This document shows, in pieces, positions 37,569 through 50,300 of a stretch of 64,000 nucleotides of DNA. The stretch spans positions 1-64,000 of the forward strand of contig JAYEVH010000331.1 in the NCBI GenBank assembly GCA_036346255.1, read 5' to 3'. Made by a program: the position numbers and the translations under genes. Source of the stretch: Ampelocalamus luodianensis (Eukaryota > Streptophyta > Magnoliopsida > Poales > Poaceae). Each line of letters starts with the position of its first letter. Positions within the stretch are counted from its first letter, which is position 1. The notes under the pieces are model-generated. The model was not told the origin of the DNA. It saw only the letters and a program-made list of their open reading frames with translations, and made no database searches.

Positions 37569-38060
37569 TGTTTGCTCAGGCCGACAAAGAATTAAGCGGA
37601 TGTTGTGTAGAGTGGAGTTTGCGGTGGGAAGCCTTGTGCTCCTTTGGGTGTCTCAACCAAGGTATTATTCATTTGGTACCACCAAGAAGCTTAGTCTGCG
37701 GTACATCGGTACTTTTCCGATGGTTGCTCGGGTGGGTAGTTTGGCTTATCGTTTGGAGTTGCCAAACTCTTTGAGTGGTGTGCACAATGTTTTCCATGTG
37801 TCTATCTTTGAGAAATACTTGCGGGATCGAGAACACAAGCTTGACACAGAGCAGTCCCGGTGAAGCGAGATCTCACTGTGGAAGCGTCGGCAGTTCGTAT
37901 CTTGGATCGTCGGAGCGAGTCTTGAGGATAAGACCATCAAGTATGTGAGGTCCTTTGGGCGAATCGAGTCGGAGAGAGAGGCTACGTGGAGGTGGAGGAT
38001 CTTTGCGAAAAAGTACCAGAGCTCTTGAGGTGGTAAAGTACACCTAGTTTGGGTTCTTTG
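37569..38060 (+). pseudogene. Element E integrase C-terminus and chromodomain
   Basis: The plus-strand frame reads VGSLVLLWVSQ, LRYIGTFPMVARVGSLAYRL, then LSGVHNVFHVSIFEKYLRD up to 37863. In the next frame come DLTVEASAVRILDRR and, after a stop, DKTIKYVRSFGR and EREATW. This is the integrase C-terminal domain followed by a chromodomain of the same lineage as A, B and D, but on the other strand and clearly diverged. Everything upstream is missing because element B begins at 37568. Confidence 0.8.
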
Positions 38061-38119
38061 TTTGCTTGTTGTTCTTTTCTTTGTAGTGCATGCAGAGTTG
38101 GATTAGAGCGAATCCTTTT

Positions 38120-38132
38120 AAGGTGGGAAGAA
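38120..38132 (+). other. Element E polypurine tract
   Basis: AAGGTGGGAAGAA lies directly before the LTR start TGTAATACTC. Confidence 0.7.
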
Positions 38133-40978
38133 TGTAATACTCGGAAGTGTGAAGTGAAGAATCGGATTAATAAAAATTAATGGTAGATAATTATTATTCG
38201 GGAAGAAATTTATTGAATTTTCAAGTGCAATATAGTTTAGAGAGGATTTCTCTTAACGGAAAGTATCCATCGATGATTATGTAATATCTGTTTTAACATT
38301 AGAGAATTAATTGAAATGAAAGGTATTTAACAGAGGATTAAGCAATCAGTTTTTAGAGGAGATTTAATCTTGGGCTTTATTGCGTTGTTTGGCCCAAGTG
38401 GGAAGTTGGTTTAAGAAGGGCCAGCAAACCTAGGTCTTTTTCTTTGTAGCACGCAGCTACAGATGCCGCCGCCAGCAACCCTCCTCCCCTTTCTTTGCAC
38501 GCCCTCCATGTCGCCCTTTTCTTGCTCCTCCCGCTCACTGGTCTTGGGGAGAAAGAAGAAAGGAGAGGAGGAGGAAGAAGGGATCTTCTTCATGGATTCA
38601 ACCAGCGTTTCCCAAGGTTCTACAAAGGGTAACGAGAGGCGTTCTTTGCTGTCTAAGTTGTATTAGATGCGAATTCGATTGGTTTGATTGGATTGAATTG
38701 CTGCTGCTACAAATTCAATTCTGTCCAGTTTCTTGCATGGCTTGTTTCGTGTGTTTAAAAGGCAGAATTAGGGATTTTGATCTCCTAGAGTTATTTAGAT
38801 AATGTTCTTAGCTTTCGGTGGCCGAAGATCACTCGATTCGGAGGTCTGAGTCAAAATTTATGATCATTTTATTATCTGCTGCTAGAAATCTGACGAGAAT
38901 AATCTGTCTGGTTATTTCTTAAAATATGAAAGGAATTTGGTAGAATCTGAAAGTTCACCCAACTAGGTTATTGTAGGTAATTCGATAACCTTTTCAGATT
39001 GATAAAGAACGATCAATTTGGAGTTACCTATTAAAAGTTATGGTCATTTTAGTTTTGTTGTTCGATTGTGTAGGCAGTTTCTGTACTGAAAGTTCAGACA
39101 ATGGTTAGCCTAATATTATGGCCGAATTGGTTTATCGTGTCAACTAGAGTATTGTAGATTATTTAGTTAGGAATCTACAGAAATTGGGTTTACCTCATTT
39201 TGACTTCCAGTTCATGGGTTATGTCATTTACCGTGCTGCTGTCGAGAATCGGTATATGGCGGAAGCGTTGTTTTCGGTTTCAGCTTTGTAAACTCGTTTT
39301 GAGTCGTCAAGTAAGCGTTGTAGAATGCCGATTAGTAGCGCTGAGTATATTATGTCTGAATTGAAATTATTTTACCTGTTTAGGAGGTGAAGCCTCGGGT
39401 TTAGGAGTATCGGCTTTGCCATTTCTAGCGTCGCATCGTGGAAGGCAAGTAAATGTAGCGGTTGTGCTACGGTTTAACCCGTTCTTCTTACTAGTTGCAC
39501 TATGCATGATTGACGTAATGTTAAATGATATGCCATGGTTACATGTTTTCCAAGTAAAAATGTGGTAGCCAGATATTAATCAATTGCTATGTTTGGATGA
39601 GTTTGGGTAGTATCGTGGTAATTCGCTTAATGAGCCAAATGCGGAATATGAAAATAAACTCAAGGTGGACATGTTGTTAATTCCTTGTGGTTATTTTCAT
39701 GATGATCATGTGGTGGTCTATGTGATAGAGTTCCATCTATATCGATTGATTTTGATCTTGGTGAATCAGGTGTGGGTTATGTGGTAATGGTCTTATGACA
39801 CGATGGTATTGTGCTAATTAGACACATGTGGATTATGAGAAAATATTCATGATGAGTATGTTGTTGACCTTCGTGGTTAAATTCTTGTGGTTTATGATTA
39901 TCATATCATTCATGACATATCATGACATTTGCATTGTGGATGTCGCCGCTTATAGCCGCGACCGTACCGGTACAACATCGTGCATTGCCGTAGCACGATG
40001 CATACCTTTACCTTGTTGGGTAAGGTGCGATGGAACATAACATACATATGCATTACATTGTGGAAAGATCATTTGCATACTTGTGCAAGATATTGAGGTG
40101 AAGTTATTTTTGCAAACAAGCGCAACTTCACGATTTGCAATGTGGAATTGACTCATGAGAGTCTCTTGTGGTATGAGTAATGTGGTTGTGGTTGTGGAAT
40201 GGGGTTCACCTTGTGGTATGGTAGAGGTTGTGGTTGTGGCATGAGATTCTTCTCTCTTGTGGTAATTGTGGATAGCGATTGTGGATCGAGAAATAGTAAA
40301 GTTATGAGGTAAAACACGCTAATACTTTATTGTCATTGGTAGTGGTAGTGGTGATTAACATGGAGCGATTGATCAAGATTCAATTGTTAATATTTTACTA
40401 TCATTGGTAGTAAATATGGTTGAGGCTATAATTGTGATCATTATGGGGATTGGATATTGATGCTTAATATCTTTGTAGTTTAATTGGTGGTAAATGAATG
40501 TGGATTCACATTATGGGTGTGGATATTTGGATACTTTAATGATGTTGTATGTTTGTTTGTAGTATGAATAGCGGGTAAGCAGGTTTGCTTGGCTGAGATT
40601 TTTATCTCACCCTTGTTTTCTTTCCCCTACTGGTGATTGTTGAGCATTCACGGGATGGGTAAGCGGCACCACAATAATGCACATGGTTCATCAACTCATG
40701 TTGTAATAAAGTCGATGAAATTCTAGCCAAATGCTTAACTATTTGAGGAGGATTATGTTATTTAATAAGGATGGACTTGTGAACCATTCTTTGATTAATC
40801 TGCTAGAGGTTGTTTAATTATTGAACTTGTTACCGTTATCTTTATTCCCTTAGATGTTTATGCTTCAGCTTAATGTTTTTGTCTAGAGATGTTGCGAATT
40901 AATTATCTTGAAATTATTGGCTAGGCTGAGAGTGGTTTAGTAGCATTCGAGGGTAATGTGGGTCTGGGGTGTTACATT
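38133..40978 (+). repeat. Element E 3' LTR, about 2.85 kb
   Basis: Starts TGTAATACTCGG after the polypurine tract and ends GGGGTGTTACA. It has no CTATTCGAATAG module. A TTGTGG-rich stretch lies at about 40150-40470. A GC-rich pyrimidine block at 38460-38560 may mark the promoter end. A similar 3' end recurs at 52075-52309. No conserved frame is present. Confidence 0.8.
40150..40470 (+). repeat. TTGTGG-rich stretch
   Basis: The hexamer TTGTGG or close variants recurs irregularly (for example TGTGGTTGTGGTTGTGG), followed by two related copies of a TTNTCATTGGTAGT segment. Confidence 0.6.
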
Positions 40979-42567
40979 AACGATAAACTAAACTCCGCGG
41001 CTCACAAGCGCATATGCACGGGGCGGCGGTGCCTTGTGGCGGAACTCGCAACCCGATGAGTTTCAAGGCGAGTGAGTGATACCTTGGGTTCATAGAACCC
41101 GCGAACCCGATGGCGGCAGCGGGCCCGATGGTCGCGGAGATGAGCTCACGGCGGCGGAGGCGAGAAGAAGGTGCGGTGCTGTGGCGATGGCGCTACGGGT
41201 GACGGGAAGCTTCGGCAGTGCGCACCGGCCGCCTTGACACGGGGAAGGTTATGCCCACGATCAAGATGACGACGGAGCACCGAGGTGGCGGAATCGTTGC
41301 GGCGACGAATCACCTCGCGTGGGAAGAAGAAGTCGCGCGCCTCGGTGATGCATCAAAAGCGAAACTAGGTCACGAGTTAGACTCGGCGTAGTGATGCGAT
41401 CCTAAAGGGACCGGTGGCGAAGCTAGAAACTCACGAAGCATGGTGAGCTCATGAAATCGCCGCAGGGAGCGAAGGCGGCGAAGTAGCTCGGGCGATTCGC
41501 GGGTGCCACGAGCACCGGGCGGGCAAAATGGATGCGGCGAGAGAGTGGATCGCGATGGAGGTTCTTGCGCGGCGGCGCTAACAGCGGCGCTACGCCGCGC
41601 TCTTCTCGGCAAAGCAGAGCAGCGGAGAGGCGAGAGCGCGAAAGCGAAGGAGCGAGATGATGCGGTGAGGTTATAAAGCTCGGCGAAGCGGAGAAGAGAA
41701 CACGCGTCCACGGCGTGGCAGCGGCGAGGGCGTGGCAAGCATGCGGCGCGACGCGAGCTCCGGTGAGAGCGGAGAAGGCGAGGGTGATCTTGGCAGGATG
41801 GCCCACATGTCGATGGCAGTGGTGGCGGCGCAAGTCGGAGAGCAGTGCGGTGCAATCAGATGGTTAGACTTCGATCAATATCGCGCCGATCATTGGATCT
41901 AAAGCGGACGGTCGAGATCGATGCATGCATTGGACAAGTCGGTTGATTCGGCGCCGCGCGGGCGCACGATCTGCATCGGACGATCGACAATGATCGGGCT
42001 CGGCGGTGCAGCTAAGCGGCGCAGCGGAACCATGTGGCGTGAGTCGGACTCGAGCGAGGTTAGGTCAGAGCAGAGACAGTGATTCAGATTTGAAATAAAA
42101 GACATATAAGGTTTGGGAATTTTAGAGTAGCTCCTGAGCTCAAAAATTCCTAAATTTATATGGTAGCTACTTGGGACAGAGGACAACCTTATGTAATTTT
42201 TCCAGGAGTTTTAATGCACTCGATTTCTCCCAATAAAATTCACAAGCTGCTGTTCAGAGGATTGACCAGATTTCCAAACTGGTTTGACTTGGGCATTTGA
42301 AAAAGCAAATAAAATCTAAAAATTGTGAAATAATTCAGGAGGTAGAGAGGATGATCAAGATGATAGGAAAAATAATTTCAGAGGATGATCAGAAGTTTGA
42401 AGGCTAAAATTTGCTGACAACAATTTCCATTCACAGAATTTAATTCTAGAAAATGGAAATTGCTAGGAAAAATTGGAAAACTTCAAATGATTTGATGAGA
42501 CAACAAAAGTTTTATTTCTCCTCAAAATTTTACATTTGAAATACAAACCTAAGTTAGGGTTGTTACA
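40979..42567 (-). repeat. Element D 3' LTR, truncated
   Basis: Matches 49830-51405 of the 5' LTR and ends GGGTTGTTACA. It starts abruptly after the TGTTACA of LTR E. The plus strand has TTATAAAGC at 41671-41679, a possible TATA element of the minus strand (GCTTTATAA), also kept at 50519-50527. The GC-rich frames inside are not conserved between copies. Confidence 0.8.
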
Positions 42568-42582
42568 AATCTCCCCCTTCAC
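42568..42582 (-). other. Element D polypurine tract
   Basis: AATCTCCCCCTTCAC on the plus strand, purine-rich on the element strand and adjacent to the LTR. Confidence 0.75.
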
Positions 42583-42604
42583 AGAATCTGCTTAGAGATT
42601 CTAA

Positions 42605-43960
42605 TCACGCTGGAGAAGAAGGGCGGGTGATACGCTGCGGAGGCGATCTTCGCTCCCAAGTGGCCGTCCTCGGGTGATTTGACCACTGAACTTTAAGGAA
42701 CTTGATCACGGTTCCTCGTTCTGCGTTCAGCTTCTTCGAGGATCTGAGCGAGCGCTCACGATAGGACGAGATCTTCACGCACATCGAGATTTTCCAATGG
42801 CGTTTCCTCAACGAACACGAGGCACTTCTTCAATGCGATACATGGAAAACATCATGCACTCCCAGTGTGGTGGCAACTCAAGCGGTATGCAACGGCTCCC
42901 ACTTTCTTGATGGCGATAAGGCCGGCATACCAGGGAGCTAGTTTGCCCTTGACACGAAGCAGCGATGTCCCTTCAAAGGTGAGACTTTGAGATACACAAA
43001 GTCATTGGGCTGGAAACTCAACTCCACGGCGTCGTCGACGCGCAAGCTCTTACGCTGGTGAGCTACGCGCAAGTGCTCACGAATCAAGCGCACTTGACTT
43101 TCGGCTTCATTGATCGACTCGGGACAGAAGCGTCTCTCCCGATTTCGACGGTTCAGCGGTGTTGCATCACCGCCCATACAAGGCCTCAAATGGTGCCATC
43201 ACGAGACTAGCTGGAAGCTGTTGTTGTAGGAGAACTTCGGCAGCGGTAGACACTTCTCCCAATTCTTCCATAGGAAAGAACACAAGCCACGGAGCATATC
43301 TTCAAGCACACGGTTGGCGCTCCGTCGACCATCTGTCACGAGGATGATAGGGTGGTTTGAAAGAAGAGAGCGGGTCCCCATGGCCTCTGTAAGCGTGCCA
43401 AAACGAGTAGTGAACATAGAACCACGATCGACACGATGGTTCGTGACACGCCGTGCAAGCTCACAATCTGGGATATGTAGAGGTCGCGATCGGTGACATT
43501 GAGAGTGGTACTCAGCGGCGAGAAAGTGTGCTACCTTAGTCGGTAGATCAATAACAACCGGATAGCATCCTTCCCGAAGAAATACGGGGCAAACCGGTAA
43601 TGAAATCCATACCGCGAATCACTTCCACTGCTGGTATAGGCAAGGGGTGGAGAGACCTCTTTGGACGCGATGCTCGGCCTTCACGCGACAACATCGTCGC
43701 ATCGGCAGCGAACCGGCAATCTCGCGCTTCATGCGAGTCCACGAGAATCTCTGCCGCGATCTTGGTACATCTTGGTAGCCGGGGTGAATAGACAAGGGAA
43801 TCATGGGCTTCTGGAGAATCAAATCCCGTAATTCGAAACCTTTGGAACCACGGTATTGCCCAAACCACACAACACCATGCTCATCTCGGAGAAACACTGG
43901 CTATCCCATCCTTGATATTACAGCGATCTGGTTCACACCGTCATGCACATGCTGTTTGTC
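42605..43960 (-). pseudogene. Element D integrase and chromodomain-like tail
   Basis: The zinc part includes FELRDLIL and SIHPG, with a CRVKAEHR stretch near 43650. The core has IRGMDFITGLP near 43600. FQPNDFVYLKVSPLKGHR lies near 42970-43025. The tail, VIKFLKVQWSNHPR and ATWER, lies near 42640-42710. All pieces are on the minus strand but in changing frames. It is the same protein as in elements A and B. Confidence 0.8.
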
Positions 43961-44536
43961 TTGCCTTTACTTGATCCACCAAGGTTGGTTGCACAACCAA
44001 GCAACAAAGAGAACCATGCTCAACCAAACCAAGTTGAGGCAATGAAACTCGCAAGAAGTGGAGGTTCTTTGCTCTTGGATCATCAAGGTATTGCAATACA
44101 CCTTTCGGCTAAGTGCATCAGCAACCACATTGGTCTTGCCGGATGATCTGAATACCCATGTCATAATCTTTGATCAATTCTAGCCATCTCCTCTGCACAT
44201 GGTTCAGATCTGGTGTGTGAACAAGTATTTCAAGCTCTTGTGATCGAGAATACACCTCAGACGGTTTAGATCAAATAATGCCGCCAAATCTTGAGTGCAT
44301 GCACCAGACAAGCTCTAAATCATGGGTGGGATAATTGAGCTCATGAGGTCTCAAGCGCCTAGATGCATAGGCAGCTGCTTTGCCTTCCTGCATGAGAGCA
44401 CGCATCGAGTCTGACGAGAGGCATCGCAATAGATGTCGAAGCTCTTGTGGACATCGGGAAGAGTAATGGGGCCAGGAGTGAAGTCAAGCGCTGTTTGAGC
44501 TCTGAAAGCTCTCATCACAAGAGGAGGACCACACAA
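43961..44536 (-). pseudogene. Element D RNase H
   Basis: KSFDIYCDASRQ at about 44420-44460 holds the first catalytic aspartate of RNase H. GKTNVVADALSRK at 44100-44140 marks the domain end. The middle is frame-broken. Confidence 0.8.
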
Positions 44537-45305
44537 ACTTCTTATCCTTCTTGAGCAATTCGGTCATTGGCTTTGCGATCTTGGAGAAATTCTCGATAAA
44601 GCGGCGGTAGTAGCCGCTAAACCAAGAAAACTCCGCACATCGATGGTGACTTGGTGACCCAAGATAGAACATCGCCCGACCTTCTTGGGATCCACAACTA
44701 CGCCTCCAGTGAAAGAACATGGCCCAAGAATGCCACTTCCTTCAACGAACTCGCATTTGCTGAACCGCATATAGGCGGTGTTCCCTAATTTGCCCAAAAC
44801 AATCTTGGATGCTCGGCATGCTCTGCTTGATCTTGAATAGATAAGAATATCATCAATGAAAACTACCACGAACTTATCCAAATATTCCATGAATACCGAG
44901 TTCATGAGGTTCATGAAATATCTTTGGAGCATTAGTTAAGCGAAAGACATGGCTTGTATACTTATGCAGGACCATAACGAGTAGTGAAAGCCGTCTTGAA
45001 TATCCTCGATACGATCGGACTTGATGATATCCCAATCTCGAGTCAATCTTGGAGAACACGAGCTCGGACAAGCCCAGTCGAAAAGATCATCAATGCGGGG
45101 CAAAGGATATTTGTTCTTCACCGTCACCTCATTGGCGGACGGTAATCAACACATGCATGAGTCTTGTCCTTCTTCTTCACAAAGATCACCGGACAACCCC
45201 AAGGAGATGAATGGGACGAATGAAACCCTTTGCTTAGAGCTCACCAAGTTTGCTTCTTCAATTCTTCTAGCTCATTGGGAGGCATCCGTCGTCGCCTTGA
45301 GATAG
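44537..45305 (-). pseudogene. Element D reverse transcriptase
   Basis: VFSKIDSRLGYHQVRS lies near 45060. The frame 44932-44564 contains MNLMNSVFMEYLDKFVVVFI directly followed by DDILIYS; FIDD is at 44849-44860. It continues into the SKCEF segment before shifting. The connection region (RRFIENFSKIAKPMTELLKK) is at 44540-44610. This is the longest RT segment in one frame in the window. Confidence 0.85.
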
Positions 45306-45429
45306 GGCGATGCTGGGCGCAACTCGATGACAAACTCAGGATCTCGAACGGAGGCATCCCGGGTAAATCATCGGAAAAACATCCTCAAAATCACAAACAT
45401 TGGGAACCTCCTGAATCTTCAAAGCTAGC

Positions 45430-46065
45430 TTTGCTACAGTGCACAAAGGTGTGACCCTTGCGGTTGAGGAAAAGCCAACTGTTCGCGGAAAGGTTGGTGA
45501 GAGAAAACCATCTTCTTGGCACTGTCGATCCGTCCCAAGTGTTGGGACAACCAATCCATGCCAAGAATTACATCCGAGCTCATTGAGTTGAGCGGGATGA
45601 GATTTGCCAAGAATCCTCCTTCGACCCGATAGGAACATTCCGACATTCTAAACCAGCTCTCATCTTCGACCCGGAGAAGCGAATGAGCAAAGGAACCCTC
45701 AAAGGAACACGGTGAAGACCACTAGCAACAGCAAATGATCTTGAAATAAAAGAATGCGATGCTCGAGAATCAAATATCTGCTGCGGCGGGGCGATAATTG
45801 ACAAAAGTGTACCCATCCACGACATCAGCGCCTCTGAGCCTCCTCGGTGAAAGATGGTTGACTTCGACATTGCTCGCACCACAGGTCTTACGGATGATCT
45901 TACAGTCGGTGGGTGACCACTCCCACTGCGTCCTCCATTGGGGCGAGGGCTTGCTGCAACACTACGAGGCGGGCATTCGCATAATGGCCCTTGTTGTGGC
46001 GGCGAAAGCAAGTAACCTCGGCGCCGGATTGCGGAGGCCACTCTGCTCTGGATCGCGGCGCACAT
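45430..46065 (-). pseudogene. Element D aspartic protease
   Basis: The frame 46065-45580 reaches QQIFDSRASHSFISRSFA, where the active-site triad is expected and shows DSR instead of the usual DSG or DTG. The second half, DVILGMDWLSQHLGRIDSAK, is in the next frame at about 45520-45580. The glycine is essential in this family (general knowledge), so the copy as written would be inactive. The change sits at a site that is also altered in elements A and B. Confidence 0.8.
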
Positions 46066-46905
46066 GGTGGCTCACGACTGCGGTGGACAAAGAGAGGCGC
46101 GATGGCCTCGGTCTTTGGTGGAGCCAAAGAATGGGCCCAGTCTTGCCGGCCGAGGGCGGCGAGGTGGCGTGGGTAGGCGATGTGCCTCCCATTTGCACTT
46201 GCGGGACTCACCCAGCGCCTTTGCCTTATGCTCTGCAACAATGGCCTTATCCACTAAGGCACGAAGTCGAAGAAGTCCACAATAGATAGCTTGTCCTGCG
46301 GCTCCTCGGACAAGCCATCCATAAACTTCTCTGCTAGCCTCATCAGAGGCCACCTCCCGAGCATAACGACCCGGTGATTAAACTCGTACAAGTACTCAAA
46401 TCCCAGTTGCGCCCTTGCTTGGCGCGAGGAATTCTTTCTTCTTGACTTCATCAGGCCATCGGAATGTGGGCCGACGAAAAGCGATCGAACTCCTCGGTGA
46501 TTACATGGCCCGCGGGCTGCATGGCGAGATAGTTCTCCCACCATGAAAGTGCTGCGCCCTCAAGCTGGTGGGACGCGAAAAGTGCCTTCTCCTGGGCCTG
46601 ACACTGAGCAACATTGAGCTTTCGCTCAACCATGCGTGACCAATCATCCGCATCGAGAGGTCCTCGAGGCGGGAGAAAGTCGGCGACTGCGTGCGGAGGA
46701 ACTCTGCAAGTCCCCGCGATCTGGTGTCCACCACCTCCAGATCCGGAGGCACCGGCAGGAGTGGAGGTATTCCTAGCAATAACCTCCAAGATATGCGTCT
46801 GGTCCATGCGGTTTCGCTCGATCTGGGCGAGAACCTCCGCCGTGGTCGGAGGAGGAAGCTCCTCATCATGACCGGCTGTTTGGCGCCCACGCGTTCTCCG
46901 GCCAT
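45980..46905 (-). pseudogene. Element D gag
   Basis: The start is ATG at 46905 (MAGERVGA), parallel to the start in element A. The longest frame, 46978-46451, contains LAQIERNRMDQTHILEVI, then a glycine-rich linker, DPLDADDWSRMVERKLNVAQ (partly in the overlapping frame), ALSWWENYLAMQPAGHVITE and EFDRFSSAHIP. The capsid end (EKFMDGLSEEPQDKLSIVDF) is at 46254-46330. A knuckle-like CFRRHNKGHYANA lies near 46000; the second cysteine of the CCHC pattern is replaced. Gag packages the element RNA in the cytoplasm. Confidence 0.82.
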
Positions 46906-46978
46906 CTGTTTTGCTAAGATAGGTTAATGCCAAACTTAGAGCAAGAAATCGATAAATCAAACAGTTTAAAGCAACCAC

Positions 46979-47319
46979 GAACTAAGCAAAAACTTCAAGT
47001 CACAAAGCCAATGACAAAATTTAGAGACTTAGCGGACTTACAACACATTTTACCCTTATGTTCCCACAAGTTTTAGTTAGATTAATCCCTCATGGTTCTC
47101 CCAAAACTAATCCCACGGATAAGTAACTATCTTTTGAAAGGAAAGAGAGAAACCAAGTTTCAAAACTCAAATTAGAGTAAGATAAGAGTAGAATGCTAAG
47201 ATAGATAAGAATAAAACCCGATAATGCGCCTAGGTTTTCATGAACCCTTTTCATACTTTGAAAATAAGCCGTTCCAAAATATCCTAAGGACGACTATGCT
47301 TGGTTACTACGGTCAGAAT
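46979..47319 (-). other. Element D leader between gag and PBS
   Basis: AT-rich untranslated leader. It shares the CCTAAGGACGACT stretch and the AAAGGAAAGAGAGAAACC region with element A (12060-12230). No gene was seen. Confidence 0.55.
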
Positions 47320-47332
47320 GGCTCGATACCAA
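47320..47332 (-). other. Element D primer binding site
   Basis: TTGGTATCGAGCC on the element strand, next to the LTR and identical in elements A and B. Confidence 0.75.
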
Positions 47333-47335
47333 CTT

Positions 47336-50300
47336 TGTGAGGACCCCAATTTATTTGGCTTGTAATGTAACCAACCGCTTTGGTCTAGCATCACAAATCA
47401 AATAAGCCGAGCCTCGAGATATGTATACTTCGAGCAGTATACACACCTCACCACAAAATTACGCATCAACTCCATTCCAAACATAGAGTCCAAACACCAC
47501 ACTACAAGCAAGTAACAATGATGAGTGTTATTACGGACAATGGCCGGCCGGCCAAAAGATACACAAATACACAAGCGACAGTGAAGCAAAGTGCCATAAG
47601 ATGGCTATAAACAAAGCCAATCAGCGTGCCTTCAACCCACAAGGCATCGGCCGGACCGCCAAGCCTAGTCGTCGCACTGAAAGCGGCCTGACTCACGAAG
47701 TGAGGCCCTTGGGCTCACCTTCTTCCTCTGCAACAAAACATTAAGCAAAGCATCGAGTACAAAGATTGTCTTTGTACCATAAGCCAGCGTGTGAACTAGC
47801 GAGACTGTTCATAGGCTACATGCGAGCTTATTTGGTGGAGCCATATGTTTCATTTGCACAAAGCCGTTGTTTGCAATAATGTAATCTGATTTAAAGGCAA
47901 GTTTGCAATTCATTTTTAATGTTGAAATACAGTAAGGTAATAATAACAAAAGAGTAAAGAAAAACAACCTAGAAGTGACTATCCCAATAGTCACCACAAC
48001 AATATACGAATCATTCGTACCACAAAATCACGTTTTAGTTAAAAGGTTGTAGTCTAACTCTTGAAAAGCTTACCCAAGCGTGTCTATAACCTAGGGCGAG
48101 GCTATTCGAATAGTTCTAACCTGCGGGTGTGTGCTGTACCCACACAGGACCGCTTTAAGCCAAAGCACACTACAGGTATGCATGCAGCTAAGTCCTACGA
48201 GACTTTTTCCAATATTGTGTATTAACTACGAGCAGCTCGTATGGATAGAAATCCATACGCTTACATGGTAAAGCCGAAAGACAACTACCTTTGCGGGGTA
48301 AAGCTTTAGGACAACTACCATGCTCCCAACACCATCCCTCCTGCGACCTCCTGCGGCCGGAGCCAATACACGCCAAAGTACTAGGTCAGAGAGGTCCCAT
48401 ACCCTCTAGTGTGGTTATACGCTTAAAAATGCACAGATAATAATCCACTCACAAGATGTTCGGTCCTTAATTGACTCGGGCACCATTCGATCACACAACA
48501 GATCACACCAACATACCGTTGTGCCCAAGTCTAAATCATTTTGTTTTTCATTTTTAGTTTTCACAATTAAGCATAGCAAGAATGCTGAAACACACAGTTA
48601 TAGTAAATTTTGTGTGCTCCAGGTTACCGACTAAGTCGATAACCGCCCATTTCTACCGATACTAAGCATGTCTAAGCAATTGGGATCATTTCTACTAAGT
48701 GATAAGAGATCATCCAACGATCTCTAATCACAGCAAAATAACCTAGGCTCAGGTAGTAGAGATTAATATTTCACCTACAGGATATGCAATTACAGATTTA
48801 ACTAATCAATTTAACTCAAATTAAGCAATGCATACATATAGCGGAAACAAAATATTAGACTTTAAAATACTGGGATTAACATGATCAAGCGCTTGCCTTC
48901 TAGCATTGCTCAATTTGTTGCGGAGGGTCGCTCTCACGGTTACCGCAAATGTAAAACCTAACGATTGAACAAATAACGGTGAATAGAGCGAATAACACAA
49001 ACAAAACTCAAACATACACAACATCAAAACATTCCAAGCTTTACACAGCAGCCTAAACATGAACTAACACATTTTTAGAAACAGAAATAATTATTTGAAG
49101 TGGTGATGAATTTTCTAGCAATTTCCTAAGCTAACATACACATTAAAGCACTAGTTAAATACTTAGCAAAATTTTAATAACAGAAACATACCCAAAACCT
49201 ATTCTGATAATTAGTTCACTAAAAAAATGATAATTTACAAAATTGGTTTCCTGGATTTGGACAATTATTGAAAGAGATATGCATTTTCTAATTTGGAAAT
49301 TACAATATACACATTTAATTAATTAACAGATTTTTGCTAACTGAGACAAGGTTGAAACTAATTTTAGTAAATAATACATTTAAAATGAAAATTAACATAA
49401 CTGGTTTCATGCGATTTGGATAAAAATTGATTTAGTTATGAATTTTCTAAGTTTAATTGAATTAACGGCACAAGAAATACATTTCGAAAATCCTAAAGCA
49501 TTTCTCCTTTTACACCCACGATCGGCTAGTACGATGAATGACAGGCGGGCTTGTAGCGCTGGCGTGAAGATCAAGCGACTCGATCCGTCGAGCAGCGTCG
49601 TCGGCGTATTTTGTGAATACGTCTTGGCTTTGTCCGCGTAATCCTAACATACATGCACGAGAGAACTACGCTTTCTAGCAAAGCGTATTAACGAAACTAC
49701 ACAATCCTTAGCGGCAGCACAGGCCGCATGGCGGCGACTCGAGGAAAACATAACGGTGGATTAAGATTTTATAAACTCGATTAACGAGAGAGGGCCCACA
49801 TGGCGGCGACATAACTAAACAAAGGTTAACGATAAACTAAACTCCACCGGCTCACCGCACGCCGCGTGGGCGGCGGCGGCGCGTGCCGAACTTCGCAACC
49901 AGTGAGTTTCAAGGCGAGTGAGTGATACCTTGGGTTCACGGAGACTTGCGAACCCGATGGCGGCGGCGGGCCGATGGTCGGCGGAGATGAGCTCACGGCG
50001 GCGGAGGCGGAGAAGAAGGTGCGGTGCTCGCGGCGATGGCGCTACGGTGGCGGGAAGCCGGCGAGTGCGCGCCGGCCGCGCTTGAGACCGGGAAGGTTAT
50101 GCCACGATCAAGATGACGGCGAACGCGAGGTGGCGGAATCGTTGCGGCGACGAATCACCTCGCGTGGGAAGAAGGGTCGCGCCGCCTCGATGATGCATCA
50201 AAGAACGAAACTAGGTCACAGATTAGACACAGTGCGGTGATGCGATCCTAAGGGACCGGTGGCGACTAGAAACTCACGGAGCGGTTGAGCTCGCGAATCG

